A stretch of DNA of 64,000 nucleotides. Origin: Enoplolaimus lenunculus. Its lineage: Eukaryota > Nematoda > Enoplea > Enoplida > Thoracostomopsidae. Shown here in pieces: positions 22,092-33,875 of the stretch. The translations under genes and the position numbers were made by a program. The number at the start of each line of letters is the position of its first letter. Positions within the stretch are counted from its first letter, which is position 1. The stretch covers positions 350,634 through 414,633 of the forward strand of contig JASANG010000621.1 in NCBI GenBank assembly GCA_030248215.1, written 5' to 3'. Under the pieces are notes generated by a model, which saw nothing but the letters and a program-made list of their open reading frames with translations, did no database searches and had not been told where the DNA came from.

Positions 22092-22301
22092 AATTAGTAT
22101 ATATCGCACCGTGTTTAACAATTGCAACACGTATACATAGTACTAAATCACCACAAGACGTGAGCGCCCCCTCGGGCTCGAGCGTCAAGCTCCTATAGCC
22201 GAGTGGTGATGGTATACGCTTCCCACTCCAGTCACTGGAGTTCGAATCCTAGCGTAAAAGTAGGTCTGAGGGGAAATAGGAAATATTCATGTGAGAAAGG
22301 G
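22092..22301 (+). mobile_element. piggyBac-like MITE/SINE with tRNA-Gly-like module, left-truncated
   Basis: The right end GTGAGAAAGG|G is followed by TTAA (22302-22305). The body contains the tRNA-like module at about 22188-22255: box-A-like TATAGCCGAGTGGTG, loop TCCCACTCC and box-B-like GAGTTCGAATCC. The left terminus seen in the copy at 63218 is missing. Confidence 0.75.
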
Positions 22302-22553
22302 TTAATTTGAAGTAAATGTGATAAAACTCTGCGACGACAAATGTTGAACTGACTTATCCGCTAAATCCAGATAAAAAACCCTTGAGCCGTCATCGTTCGG
22401 CAATCGGTGGACGGTAGTCCATCGGACAGTGGAGATAACGGCTGAAACTGAAGTTATACTAACGCGGTAAGCGACGGAGCTAACTTGGTTTCAAGCAAGT
22501 TTGCAAACAAATTAAGTTATTGGTTCAACCAAGAGTGCATGTTACATCCACCG

Positions 22554-22722
22554 GGCGTTGCATTTTTAGCCGACCCCCCTTGTTTAGAGGGGGTCGCTGT
22601 CACGTGCAATAACCCTAAATTAAATTATAAGCGGAGCAATTAGTTGCCGGATACATAAAGTGACATGGTTCGCATAGGTTGTACGCCCCTCTAAATAGAG
22701 GGGGGAAGGCCAAAAACGCAAC
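22554..22722. mobile_element. Short inverted-repeat element with G/C hairpins
   Basis: GCGTTGCATTTTTAGCC near the left end and GGCCAAAAACGCAACGC at the right end are inverse. Two internal hairpins sit next to the arms: GACCCCC...GGGGGTC and CCCCTCTAAATAGAGGGG. No target duplication could be fixed. Confidence 0.55.
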
Positions 22723-22971
22723 GCGTGCCGTGTACATTATTTTCTACGCAGAATGCACCCAGGTGCATGCTCTTGTTTAAGTATGCATCATCCACTCTTG
22801 CTTTAACTGATCATGCTTTTTAGTATTTGTTTTCAACTTATAAGTTACCTTACTCCCTGTTGTATGAGTGTCGGTATACCGACATATGTGCCAACTCGCA
22901 TGCGGTTAACGCCTATTTGATCCACCCGCAAGGTCGGGTTTAAACCTAGCTGTCTACAGATTTTTCCACAT

Positions 22972-23070
22972 ATGCAAACGGTAGCGGTCCACTTGTCATA
23001 CGGCGCTGTCCGTTACCATCATGCAAGCGGTAGCGGTCTACTTGTCATACGGCGCTGTCCGTCACCACCC
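22972..23070 (+). repeat. Two-copy tandem repeat, about 50 bp unit
   Basis: TGCAAACGGTAGCGGTCCAC and TGCAAGCGGTAGCGGTCTAC start two adjacent units that both contain TTGTCATACGGCGCTGTCCG. They differ by a few substitutions. Confidence 0.85.
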
Positions 23071-23960
23071 GTTCCCATGCGGTATCGTATATGAGTAACG
23101 CCACACGAATTCTTTCACATTTCTACTATCACTCCAGGCTCTCAGAATTTTAACTGAATCTTGTCTCACGGATCTCGCTTGGGTCGACCCGTCAATTTCT
23201 GAATTCTCCAGTGTTTTTTCTAGTCGTCTCAAGACTGATTGATAGTATGTTGCATACAGCTGATACTGATACGTTACCCATTGATCTTCAACATATGAGT
23301 AGGTGTAAAGTTTTTGACCAAATTATAATATCGCATTATACCATTTTATCGCCAAAAATAGCTGAAAACGTAGTTTTAACCAAGGCATCGTGTTCGCTGG
23401 GCAAGGGTGTTGCACTTTGAATGAGAGCAGTGAACTTGTATAGTTTTTTGCGAGCTTGTTTGATGTTAGCGCTTGCATGCTCGCGCTGAGTATTGCAGTA
23501 GCGAGTCGTTTAGCTAGGTGATACGGGTGCTGTTGTCCAGGTTTGAGTGTAGAAGCGTTTGCTTCGGTGACCGCTGACAGTATGCATTTAGGTAACTTAA
23601 CGGTTAAATTGCACATCATGTGCCTAGGATGGTTGATTGGACAATGCCGATTCGTTAGTCAGTTTTGAGGCAGGATGGGTCGCTCAACCCTGTCAATTGT
23701 TGACGCTGGAACAGCTTCAGGTACCATACTAGCCAAAGACAAATGCAAAGGGCCCTTTATAAAACTCGTTAAACCCGTAACCCAAAAACAAAATAGTAAG
23801 CCTAAGTCTAAGTCTAAGTGTAAGAATGAGCTATACCTAAACCTAAGCCTAAGCATGATCCTAAGCCTAAGCCTAAGACTTTTTGATTAGGCCTAGGCTT
23901 AGACTTAGGTATAAGCTCATTCTTATGCTTAGACTTAGGCTCAGACTTATGCTATCGCTC
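23071..23960. other. Stretch without a supported gene, TTAGGC-type words at the end
   Basis: Short open frames only. From about 23795 to 23950 there are AAGCCTAAGTCTAAG words and their inverse, probably a decayed copy of the TTAGGC-bearing family whose ends are no longer readable. Confidence 0.4.
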
Positions 23961-23967
23961 AAGATTT

Positions 23968-24100
23968 TCATACTAGACAAATAAACGTTTAATTCAACGG
24001 ATAGTTGCAATGCCGAATTAACGAAGTGCCGCGGAGGGCGGATTCAATATATGTAACAGTCGTGTAACCGAATAACAGGGGGTACCCTCTAGAGGGTCTC
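23968..24100. mobile_element. Tc1/mariner-like MITE fragment
   Basis: Shares AGACAAATAAACGTTTAATT, CAACGGATAGTTGCA and GTAACCGAATAACAGGG with the copies at 19328 and 43885. Both termini are lost. Confidence 0.7.
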
Positions 24101-24639
24101 AGTCTCTTTCTCTTTGATTTGGGTCACTTTACTGTAACGACCCTGTTCTATCGGTCGACACTCGAACAAAAACAAAACCCAGAAACCTATCGCATGATCA
24201 GCTTGTTTGTTCCGCATTTCTTGACAGATAATACATTGTAAGCATGTGTCGATGTTCTAAGGCCTTGCCGTCCATATCCAATATGATCACGTTTTAGAAG
24301 CCATGTTGTTTCAAAAAAACCATAAGCGCCGACCAAAAATTGTTTTTGTTTTCGAATTGTAATTTTTTTATAAATCTGTATATATGCAGTATTATATACA
24401 GCTGAGCGTTTCGTGTTTTATCAACCATGCTAATGTAGTGTTTTACCATCTGTGTGTACATTAGGCAAATGTAAACTAAAGCCTAATCATAAGCCTAAAG
24501 CATCTGCTCGCAATATATGTCAGTAGTGGTGGGAATGTAGTCATTGGGAACCCAAGAGAGCTTGAATATCTGTGATCCATGAATCAAACTTTTTTACCCT
24601 TACAGATTGATTTTGCGCTAGAATTACTTCCGGGACCCT

Positions 24640-24800
24640 CAGGCAGCCAAGGGGGATCAGACCCCTGGAAAAATTTTGCCCCCCCCCCCCTCCCAAGAAA
24701 ATTATCAACCTTGCTTGTAAGTCATCGAAAACCCTTGTATGCTCCTTTTGAAAAATGTTTGGACAACCGATAAAGTTGATCTGGTTACGGGCTTGATTAC
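24640..24800. mobile_element. Fragment of the CCCGTAGCCA/TGGCTACGGG family
   Basis: Contains the family words CAGCCAAGGGGGATCAGACC, a poly-C run, TTGCTTGTAAGTCATCGAAA and CTGGTTACGGGCTTGATTA. Inverted CCCGTAGCC/GGCTACGGG ends are seen more clearly in other copies. Confidence 0.6.
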
Positions 24801-24904
24801 TAGTGGTATTGGGTAAGGTGTTGATGATGTTTTCAGTTTTCGCTCACATCGCTTACTATAACGGTTAACAATTCTGGCATTTTCTAGTCACCTGGTGGCT
24901 TGTA

Positions 24905-25166
24905 CACTGTAAATTTCAGTGAGTTGATTTTTATTCAGACTGAGTTGCAATCGCTCAGTCTGAGTTAACACTATTAGAACTCAAAATTGTCAGTTCACTC
25001 AACTGAATCTAAGTTAGTTGATCAACTCACCTGGAGTCAACGCAATTCGGAGTGACAATCAACTCAACTCCGAGTGGGTTAAAGTTTTCTGTCATTAACT
25101 CAGAAATAATTAACTTTCCATCTGAATTGATTAATTAACTTAATTAACTCATTGGAATATACAGTG
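24905..25166. mobile_element. MITE with CACTGTAAATT ends and TA duplication
   Basis: CACTGTAAATTTCAGTGAGT at the left and ...ATATACAGTG at the right are inverse and flanked by TA on both sides, as in Tc1/mariner-type elements. The body is made of short words (GAGTTGATT, AACTCAG) repeated in both orientations. Related copies lie at 25405-25570, 40205-40432 and 43550-43810. Confidence 0.7.
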
Positions 25167-25233
25167 TAGATACCGTCGAACTAAGAAATCCTGTCTACGA
25201 ATACGCTCCTGCTGCCTGAGTCGTAATTGTAAG

Positions 25234-25391
25234 GGTGGCGCTATACTTGTTGTGCAGGGCCGTACGTCAAAAATTAATTTTCGTTTACAAATTGATATGA
25301 CGTGCCCTACGTCAATAGACGTCCGTTGTAGCATATACGGCACCGGACGGTGATGGACTGCGCCGAACTTCATCAAAAGCATAGCGCCAAC
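25234..25391. mobile_element. Short inverted-repeat element, GGCGCTAT ends
   Basis: GGTGGCGCTATACTTG at the left and CATAGCGCCAAC at the right are roughly inverse; the interior is locally GC-rich with ACGTC words in both senses. A diverged relative may lie at about 54182-54290. Confidence 0.45.
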
Positions 25392-25404
25392 TTAAGATGA
25401 ATGT

Positions 25405-25570
25405 TAGGAAGCTTGGTCCTCGGTCTCACTTGGAGTTGATACCAGGCGAGTGGATAAATTAACTGAGAATCAGATAAATGAACTCAGAATTTTGAGCCGT
25501 GACAGTCCTAATTCTCAGACTGAGTGATTTAACTCGAATTAAAACCAACTCACTACAATTTACAGTATAT
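25405..25570. mobile_element. Partial CACTGTAAATT-family MITE
   Basis: Ends in CACTACAATTTACAGTA and contains the GAGTTGATACC and AACTCAGAATT words of the family; the left end is indistinct. Confidence 0.55.
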
Positions 25571-25811
25571 GTCAGGTTGAAGCTGGCACTAAATTTTTGT
25601 GTATAATGTTTGTTTTTGTATCGATTTACGAAAATAGAATTTTTGTTCTCAGAATTTTAAACATTGGTAAATCTCTAAAGCAAGTCAACATTGAGTTTCA
25701 AGCAAATGTTCAACTTTATCATTCAATTATTGTTTTTACTAATAGAATTTTTGACGAACGAGATGTAATGTTGTTTAAAGATACTAACAATTTTTAGATT
25801 TACCCTTTCTC

Positions 25812-26192
25812 ACATGAATATTTTCAATTTCATATGAGATACACTTTTAAGGTAAGATTCGATCCCCAGTCTCTCGGGTGGGAGGCGTTTATGATGACCA
25901 CTCAGCTATAAGAATTTTTCCATTTATCCTTTCTCACATGAATATTTTCAATTTCATATGAGACACACTTTCAATGTAAGATACGATCCCCAGTCTCTCG
26001 GGCGAGCGGCGTTTACGATGACCACTCAGCTATAGGAGCTTGATGCTCGACCCCGAGGGGGCTCTCATTTCTTGTAGAGATTTTGCACTGCAAATATATT
26101 ATGTTAGGAATTGTTAAATACTGCTCACAGTGTCTGTGTTGCTCATAAATTACTTGTATTTAGTTGCTCATAGTATACTCTATGAGTTGAAG
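25812..26192 (-). mobile_element. Two tandem piggyBac-like MITE/SINE copies with tRNA-like module
   Basis: CCCTTTCTCACATGAATATT starts a partial copy at 25812 and a near-identical start recurs at about 25928. The second runs to AAGGG|TTAA at about 26192. Each has the tRNA-like module on the minus strand (box-B-like ATTCGATCCCC read in complement). The first copy breaks off after AGCTATAAGAATTT, and the second follows directly, so one copy inserted beside or into the other. Confidence 0.7.
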
Positions 26193-26279
26193 GGTTAATT
26201 TAACTTCGTTTGTTTTTTGCCTCGTTCAATAACAAAACGACTTTTAACATCGTTGCCGCTGCAAAACGTTTGTGAGTTA

Positions 26280-26473
26280 GGGTTGCGCTATACTCGCCGC
26301 GCGCTGCCAAACTGCGCGCTCGCCGCCGAACGCTGGCGCGCGGCAGGGTTAAAGTGTTGCCGCACGCCGCAGTGCACCGCCAAATAAATTTTGCGTATAC
26401 AGCGGTTAACAAAGGCATAGCGGCGTCCGGCGGCACGCGACAGTGTCCAGCACACTAAAGTAGAGCGCAACCC
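26280..26473. mobile_element. GC-rich inverted-repeat element
   Basis: GGGTTGCGCTATACT at the left and AGTAGAGCGCAACCC at the right are inverse ends. The interior is about two thirds G+C (GCGCGCTGCC, CGGCGTCCGGCGGC), sharply different from its AT-rich surroundings. No transposase; no clean target duplication. Confidence 0.65.
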
Positions 26474-26700
26474 CAAAAGTTTTTGGAACTTTTCAATCTC
26501 AACCAGTTATTTCCGGCATTGTAAACTATGCGTGCGGAATATACAATATATGGGGCAGCGGTTAAACAGTATTTCGTTTTATGCGCAGTACGAAATTTTC
26601 ACGCTTTGATATTAACTGCCTGCCCAGAAATGTAGTCCGTTTAAGCATTCGGCGAACGAAATTTTGCAGATCTACCCAAACTTCTTGTGGGTCAATGTTA

Positions 26701-27082
26701 CTTTTAGGACCGCAGCAGTAGATAAAGTGTGTTCCTAAGCCTAAGCCTAGGCCTAAGCGCTGCAAAAGTGTATTCCTAAGCCTAAGCCTAAACCTAAGCC
26801 TAAGCAAAAAAAATGTCTGGAGTGTAAGCCTACTCTTTTACAGACCCACCAGAAACCTGGAAGGCCCTAAAAGTTACATGGGCCGTATTAAATGCAGAAC
26901 CGTGATAAACTACTATATTGGTGTTTTTATAGTAGGCTTACATGCTAGACTACATTTTTTGCTTAGTCTTAGGCTTAGGCTTAGGCTTAGGTTTAGGAAT
27001 AGTCTTTTGCAACGCTTAGGCTTAGGCTTAGGCTTAGAAAAACGCTTAGCCTACTGTTACGGCCCTTAAAGTAACATTGGCC
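26701..27082. mobile_element. Two TTAGGC-family elements in opposite orientation
   Basis: 26701-26884 runs from GGTCAATGTTACTTTTAGG to AAGTTACATGGGCC with CCTAAGCCTAAG runs. About 26922-27082 runs in the other sense with GGCTTAGGCTTAGG runs to AAAGTAACATTGGCC. The second lacks a clear left end. Target duplications are not readable. Confidence 0.7.
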
Positions 27083-27677
27083 AAAGATCTCATATTTTTG
27101 AAAAACGACAATCTTATTCAAGAAATTGCTCTAAAATTGCTTATCAAAATAAACATAGTTTTTATTGCTGGGGTCGAATGAATTTTCGAACAAAACTTTA
27201 CTCCTGCAAGTTTCAGCTGCAACATTCACGAGTGAAAAACGGTTTTACTCGTAATATTTGACTTGAAAATGTTGTCAAACCTGACAATTTCTGTCTACTA
27301 CTCAATACAAGTAAAACTGATCGAGTCACCATCGCCGTGGACTGCGAAATATCAAGCAAGTTTGATACTTGATTTAATTCAAAACCCCTACATAGATTTA
27401 AAAAGTTTGAAATAACTCCAGAAACGCTCACCAACACAGTTTCCGATTGACCAATCAAAATGCATGTCCAAAAAATTCAAGCACTGGTACCTGCGTTTAC
27501 ACGTGTAAAATAAATTTAATAGCATAAATTCCAGCGAATAATTTGCAGCTGCAAAAGTTTGAAAGCTGTTTTGTGACCAAACCTGCAGTTACAATTTGCA
27601 CGTGCAAATTTTTACCGCAAAAAACTTTCAAGATTGAATAGAGCTCAAGCGAAAATTTTTAAATTTAATATCTATAA
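27083..27677. other. Stretch without a supported gene
   Basis: AT-rich; no coding segment or repeat ends could be supported. Confidence 0.4.
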
Positions 27678-27943
27678 CCCCTTCTCACATAGAGTTGACT
27701 TTGAGCAAGTCAGCGCAGTGTATGTATATACGTTAAATAATGTATATCGTACAGTGTTTAACAATTGCAACACGTCTACATAGTACTAATGACCACAAGA
27801 CGTGACAGCCCCCTCGGGCTCGAGCGTCAAGCTCCTATAGCTGTGTGGTGATGGTAAGCACCTCCCACTCCAGTCACTGGAGTTCCAATCCAAGCATAAA
27901 AGTAGGTCTCAAATGAAATAGAAAATATTCATGTGATAAAGGG
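27678..27943 (+). mobile_element. piggyBac-like MITE/SINE with tRNA-Gly-like module, both ends present
   Basis: Left end CCCCTTCTCACATAGAG, right end ATGTGATAAAGGG followed by TTAA (27944-27947); the left flank reads TATAA, a mutated TTAA. The tRNA-like module is at about 27830-27895, here with a decayed box B (AGTTCCAATCC). Confidence 0.78.
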
Positions 27944-28449
27944 TTAATGCCACCATCACACCTTTAACATCAGTCCTTTATCTGGAATATATACTGTTAA
28001 TTTTTCGACTTAATTTCAACTGATTCGGTCGTCAGTAGACGAAGCTAAAACGTACCGTTTTCAAAACTCCAAATCTTTTGAATGTCGTCAGCATAATCGA
28101 GTATTTAACTACCCCCGCGTCTAGACACTGCTCATAGCTCAACTGTGGCTCATTTTGTCACGGTTTATAAGAAAGCTGGTTATAAGAAGCATTGAAAACT
28201 GAAAACTTTTATTTTACCGACAGCAGCTACCGGTGTGTTGTCGCTGTTTTTTTCCTGATCAGTATACATACATTCAACCAGATGATTTTTATAAAAAGCC
28301 TGTTCGCTCGTTTTAAACCTACGCTGTTTTAGTGTCTATGTGTCTATTCAAGCATATACTTAAAATCGTATAGTATAAAATTAGTTCAATTTTTAAAAAT
28401 TTAAAAGCAATTTTAAGTCGACAGTGTGAACAAATTTTGAATTGTTTGC

Positions 28450-28650
28450 CAAGTAGGCCCGTAGGCAAGTGTAGGGGGTGGGGGCAGGGGGCTCAGCCCC
28501 TCCCCCCTTTTAAAAATATTGGCCCCTTAGAAAATTTTTTCAATCTTGCTTGTAAGTCAATAAAACACCTATGTATTACCTTCGTGATAAAGTTTTAACC
28601 CACCCTATCAAGGTGAACTGGCTACGGACTGGTTGCGGCGTTGATTTCAG
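28450..28650. mobile_element. CCCGTAGCC/GGCTACGG family copy
   Basis: AGGCCCGTAGGCAAG at the left and AACTGGCTACGGACTG at the right are inverse ends around the family body (GGGGGCTCAGCCCC, TTGCTTGTAAGTCAATAAAA). Confidence 0.65.
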
Positions 28651-29099
28651 TCATTTCATCTGCCCTGTATACAAAGGGTCATATCAACAAAACTGGACGC
28701 TTTTAGTCGTTCTGTTAGACTTAGGATTAGGCTTAGGTTCAGGTTTTGATTCGAGCGTAGTTTTATAAGTGTTTAGATTTTTTTGTTTGGCATCAATTCT
28801 ATACGTTGGCTGTTTGGCATATTTGTATTGTAAATTTTATTTCAATGTTTAATGTACGTTGAATTTTAGAACTGTCACGGTAAGAGGTGATTGGCTTAAT
28901 CATGATCTGTGAAAAGTTTTAGGAAATGACGGAATATGTTTTGGCAAAAACGCACGTTTGCTAACAATTTGACGCATTTCGTATCGTTAAAATTGGCTTA
29001 AGTAGCCCCTTGTCTGTCTGTTTTCGACGGTTCATATTATTCGGGCCGTGACGCAAAAGATGATGGCTGGCGACTCTATAATGGGTGGCGACTCGATTA
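28651..29099. other. Stretch without a supported gene
   Basis: A small GGATTAGGCTTAGG run at about 28720 is all I can identify, probably a relic of the TTAGGC-bearing family. Confidence 0.4.
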
Positions 29100-29253
29100 T
29101 GGGCGTATAAAAGCATATTCATAAGCCTAAGCGTAAAGATGTGCTTATACCTAAAACCTAAGCCAAAACGAAAAGTTTGTCTAAAGCTTAAACTTATCCC
29201 ATTGTAGTAGCGCAGAAAAACGTTCCGCCCCTGATCTTTGCATGGGCTACTGG
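29100..29253. mobile_element. TTAGGC-family MITE, partial
   Basis: TATAAAAGCATATTCATAAG then CCTAAGCG words and GAAAAACGTTCCGCCCCTGA to TTTGCATGGGC. The left terminus is worn. Confidence 0.65.
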
Positions 29254-30180
29254 GTCCATAACGTTTTATGTGACCAGCTACACATTAATGCTAATTTTTT
29301 TGCCATTTTTAGACAATTTCATTGATTACATGTTGTGTATATCAAGAATTTTCGAAAAGAAATGAAAATTACGAATTATTAGAATTTTTTTATTTTGCTT
29401 TGAATACCACATATTTTTACCAAAAAAGAATACAAATTTACCTTATTCATCAAATCAATACGTATTTAATGAACAAAATTAAGCCATCGTATGCGAACAC
29501 TTCAGACCCAATTATGATCCCTTTGTTCCTTTGACATTTACTTGAGTTGTTGACGCGGCGTTTGAAGGCACAAATACTTTAAATTAGCAGTTTTGTTTTC
29601 ATTTCATCACACACAATACTTAACTAATTCCTACTGAAATTGACCATAACCTTGTAATCATTGGCGTTTTAATATTTATTTTCACAATCAAATTTCGCGG
29701 ACAAAATTTTCAATTTCAGAAAAATTAAATTTTATAAATAATTAATAAACAGCAGAAATTTGGGAAAAGAATTTTCTGACCAGATGCAAATCACAAGGTA
29801 TCGTGACCAGGTTTGCCTAATCCTTAGATAATTATGGGTTTTTCAACTCGATCAGATGTAGTTTAAAGAAGCTAAACGCAATTTTTGTACTAAATGTTTA
29901 ACTACTAAATTTTGATTTTGATTGCTGTTGACATGGATGGTGTGAGTAGTCATGCTAATGGACCCAGAAGGGTTTGTTCTCGTTAGATAAAAACTTGTTC
30001 GTTGCATTCCGTAATTTCGCATTTAAAAGTGTGGTCAAATCAGTAACCAATATATAGGCCCATGTTACGATAAAGGCCATCTCTTTGTCCTGGGACAGCA
30101 CTATAGCAAGAGTGCAAACATGCACTCCGGTATATATATACATACATACATACATGCATACATGTATTTATTTGGGATGT
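29254..30180. other. AT-rich stretch without a supported gene
   Basis: Open frames here are short and low in complexity. A CATACATA microsatellite lies at about 30138-30165. Confidence 0.4.
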
Positions 30181-30199
30181 GGAAGAGCTTTTCCTTGTT

Positions 30200-30960
30200 G
30201 TGGGCCCAGCTGTCTCTTAGTCCTAACTGTCCTGCTGTCCCAACTGTTTCGTCGTCCCAGCTGTCCTGCTGTCCCAACTGTCCCAACTGTCCGGCTGTGC
30301 CAACTGTCCCGCTGTTCCAACTGTCACAACTTCCCCAACTGTCCCAACTTCCCCACTGTCCCGCATTCCCTGCTGTCCCGCTGTTCCAACTGTCCCGATG
30401 TCCCAACTGTCCCAGCAGTCCCGGGCCCATGGTCACAACGGCCCAACTTACCGGGTCCCAACTGTCCCAACTGTGCGAACTGACCCGCTGTCTCAACTGT
30501 CCCGCTGTCATAACTGTTCCGCTGTCCCAACTTCCAACTGTCCCAGCTGTGCCAATCAGAAAGGGACATTACCCGCAGGTACCCGCGGGTAAACACGGAT
30601 AGGGTAAAGAATTTCGGGCGCGGGTAAAGATTTTTATCACGCGGGTAAAAATTGAATTTTTACCCGCGGTGAACTTTTGAGTTTTAAGGTGAAATACCTA
30701 CGCTATTGTCTGTATTATTTCTGGTCAAGTACAGTCCGTGGTTTATTTAGCTGGGTTTGAAATTTTGTTGCTTCTAGTAAAATTTCATTTGTTAAATTCA
30801 TTGAAGCTATATCGCAAAACTTGATTAAATCGCGAATCACCAGCGATCTTAAAACACTGGTTTGACTTCAGGCGCGGGCAAAAATGGGTTGTATGTAGAT
30901 CTTATTTGCGCGGGTATACCCGCGGGAAAAAATAATTCTTGTTTGCCTGGGTCGTGGGTC
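30200..30960. repeat. CTGTCCCAA minisatellite joined to an ACCCGCGGGTA-ended element
   Basis: About 30215-30560 is a degenerate array of CTGTCCCAA/CTGTCCCGC units, 9-10 bp. It abuts a segment rich in ACCCGCGGGTAAA words (30570-30670 and 30870-30945). A near copy of that flank, in direct orientation, lies at 32640-33010 next to another array of the same unit. Open frames through the array in several phases are a by-product of the unit, not genes. Confidence 0.8.
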
Positions 30961-30984
30961 GGGAGAGCTTGTACAACAGGATAG

Positions 30985-31205
30985 TTGGGTTAGCGGGACA
31001 GTTGAACAGCTGGAATAGTTGGGACAGCGGGACAGTAAGGACAGCTGGACAGCTGGGATAGCGGGACAGTTGTGACTGCGGAACAGTTGGGACAGCGGGA
31101 CAGTTGGAACAGCGGAACATTGCAACAGCAGGGAATGCGAGACAGTTGAAGAAGTTGGAACCGCGGGACAGTTGAGACAGTGGGAACAGCGTAACATTTG
31201 GGACA
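30985..31205. repeat. Second minisatellite array of the same unit, inverse orientation
   Basis: GGGACAGTTGGGACAGCGGG-type units, the complement of the array at 30215-30560. Confidence 0.88.
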
Positions 31206-31835
31206 GGGGGACGCTGGCCCACAGGAAGGAAAAGCTCCTCCATATCCGAAACCCCTCCAATTACGCTTGAACCTCCGGCAAAAAATTCTACGGGAGCCCG
31301 ATCCGGAAGTCAATTTTCTGCCCAGCTCAGCCTGTAGTGCTGGCCTTGTGCCTAAATTTATAACATTTACTGATGAAATTTAATTTTATTTAAAAATGAA
31401 AACACAGCGCGATAAAAACAAAAAAATAGATATTTATACCTGTCAATCAAAATTTCGGCAAAAAAGAACAGTTTGAAAATAGCCTTTTACAATGCAAGGT
31501 TTTTAAAATAAATCTAGACTCTATGCCTGAGCTGAATATGGCGCCCAATAGAATTGCCCTGCACACGTATTTCGGGCAACTTTCCAGCATTACTTTGTTT
31601 ACAATATTTTCTTAGAACATAAATGTAATTGTTCTGTGCAAAGAAAATATGCATGCAGATTATTGTGTTTACGATAACTTTTGCGCATTACAGAAAGCCG
31701 GTTGACTAGTTAGATTTACGTCCTGCATGATTAGTTTGTGCTAGACGATGCTAAATTCCACCCATGTATTGGTGTCCAACAGAGTTGTAGAACTTTGGAT
31801 ATCGCTAACGTTTGCGTTTATGCTTTGGTTTATAA

Positions 31836-32027
31836 GGCCAATGCATAGAAAAGACCGTAACAGTAGTATTAGCATGTTCCTAAATAAAGCCTAAGCGCAA
31901 GAATGAACCTATAACTAAACCTAAGTTGCCGCCAAAGCATAAGTCCAAAGCAAAAAATACTCTAATTAAGCGTACTCTTGCGCAGTCCCACAGAACAACG
32001 CTCCAGTTCTAATGTATACATGGGTCC
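31836..32027. mobile_element. TTAGGC-family MITE, reverse orientation
   Basis: GGCCAATGCATAGAAAAGAC at the left, AATGTATACATGGGTCC at the right, CCTAAG words between. Target duplication not readable. Confidence 0.7.
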
Positions 32028-32164
32028 ATTAGATTGAAGCTTAAATGTTTAGACTTGATTCCAAACTCAACATCAAACTAACTGAACTATCCACCAATAA
32101 GTAATTGACTTGCTCCAGTGTCCCGAATTCGCATTGAATTTTTAACAAAACATTGAACGCCGCG

Positions 32165-33030
32165 CCATTGAGATAGTGGGGACAGTTGAAACAGTGGGAC
32201 AGTTGGGACAGTTGGGACGCTTGCGACAGCCGGACAGTTGGGACAGTTGGGACAGTGGAACAGTCGGGACAGCGGGACAGTTGAAACAGTGGGACAGTTG
32301 GGACAGGCGGGCAGTTGGAACAATTGGGACAGGCGGGCAGTTGGAACAATTGGGACACCAGGACAGTTTTGACAGCGGAACAGTTTGGACAGCGGCACTG
32401 TTGGGACAGCTGGGACAGTTGGGACAGCAGCACAGTAGGGACAGTTGGGACAGCGGGGCCGTTGAGAAACAGTGGGCCAGCTGGGACAGCGGGACAGTTG
32501 GGACAATGGGACAGTTGGGACAGCGGGAGAATTGGGACAGTTGGGACAGCGGGAGAGTTGGGACAGTTGGAACAGTTGGAACAGTTGGGACAGCGGAGCA
32601 GTTGGGGCAGCGGAGCAGTTGGGGCAACGGGACAATTGGGCTAGAGTGGGACCTTACCCGTGGGGACCGCGGGTACCCGCGCTTACTCGGTCGGGTAAAG
32701 AATTTCAGGCGCGGGTATACCCGCAGGTAAACATTTTAATCACGCGTGAGAAAATTTTCCAGGCGGAAACTTTTAAGATTTAAAGGTGAAAACCTATACG
32801 ATTGTCTATTTTATTTCTGGCTTTATTTTGCTGGGTTTGAAATTTTGTTGTTTGTGGTAAAATTTCATTTGTAGAATTCATTGAAGCTAAATGTAAAAAG
32901 CTCGTATCGCCAGTGATCTTTAAAATACTGGTTTCACTTCGGGCGCGAAGTGGGTCGTTGGAAGATCATTTTTGCGCTTGTATACCCGCGGGAAAAAATA
33001 GTTGTTTGAGTGAGTGAAGCACGGGTCGGA
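32165..33030. repeat. Third minisatellite array plus ACCCGCGGGTA-ended element
   Basis: About 32165-32640 holds roughly fifty GGGACAGTT/GGGACAGCG units. It is followed by TACCCGCGCTTACTCGG, GGCGCGGGTATACCCGC and a body sharing TTTATTTTGCTGGGTTTGAA and GGTAAAATTTCATTTGT with 30570-30960. The shared arrangement shows the minisatellite travels with the element. Confidence 0.82.
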
Positions 33031-33369
33031 ACAATTACATTTATGTTCTAAGAAAATATTGTAAACAAAGTAATGCTGGAAAGTTGCCCGAAACACATAT
33101 GTAGGGCATTCTAGCTTTAATAAATTTAGATTATCTCTATCTTCAGCGAAATGTTTAGCTCAGGAATAGAGTCTAGGTTTGTTTTAAAAACCTTGCAATG
33201 TAAAAGGCTATTTTGAAATTGGTTCATTTTTAACCGACAATTTGATTGACAGGTTTAAATATATATTTTTTGTTTTTATTGCGTTGCGTTTTCATTTTTA
33301 ATCATTTAAAATTTGAAATTTCAGCAGCAAATGTTACATATTCAGGCCCCAGAGCCAGCTCTACGTGCT

Positions 33370-33767
33370 GGGAAGGGTACAACAAGAGGAGTGTCTCTTT
33401 CTCCGGCAGAAAATTGACTTCCGGTTCCGGCTGAAAATCGACCAGACCTCCGGCGCCCATTTAATTTCTGCCGGAGGTTCCGACGATTTCGGTAACAAAA
33501 TTTTGCATAATTTTGTAGAATTTATTTGTTTGGTGCGTTTCGTTTTAATTTTTTTACTATTTATAGAAAAAATTGCTGAAATTTCGTGAAATACGAACGT
33601 AAAACCAAAACATTATTTACACGTTACAGATATATGCTAAAATTAACAAATTAAACATTATTTTAACTACCTAATTTTGTCTCACGCCCAGCTTTCACCT
33701 CCAGCTTTGGCAAGTTTGTTGACTTCCGGTTCCGTCTCATGCATTTTACCTCCGGTTGCAGCGTCAT
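33370..33767. mobile_element. Diverged GGTGCAACCGG-family hAT-like MITE
   Basis: GACTTCCGGTTCCGG tracts occur near both ends and the right end reads CACC-type CTCCGGTTGCAGCGT; the left end (AGGGTACAAC) is decayed. No target duplication. Confidence 0.5.
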
Positions 33768-33875
33768 GTTGGGCAATGGGGTAGCTAGACGATTCAGGAT
33801 GAACCTGCGAGGGTATCAAGCATGACAGCTGGGATATAAATTGTAGGTAGAACAAAAAGTACACTGTCAAATTAT

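Noticed and set aside
30085-32730. Many overlapping 100-180-residue open frames on both strands rich in NCPAVPTVP or WDSGTVG
   Set aside because: They are translations of the 9-10 bp minisatellite, open in several phases at once, with no splice or start context.
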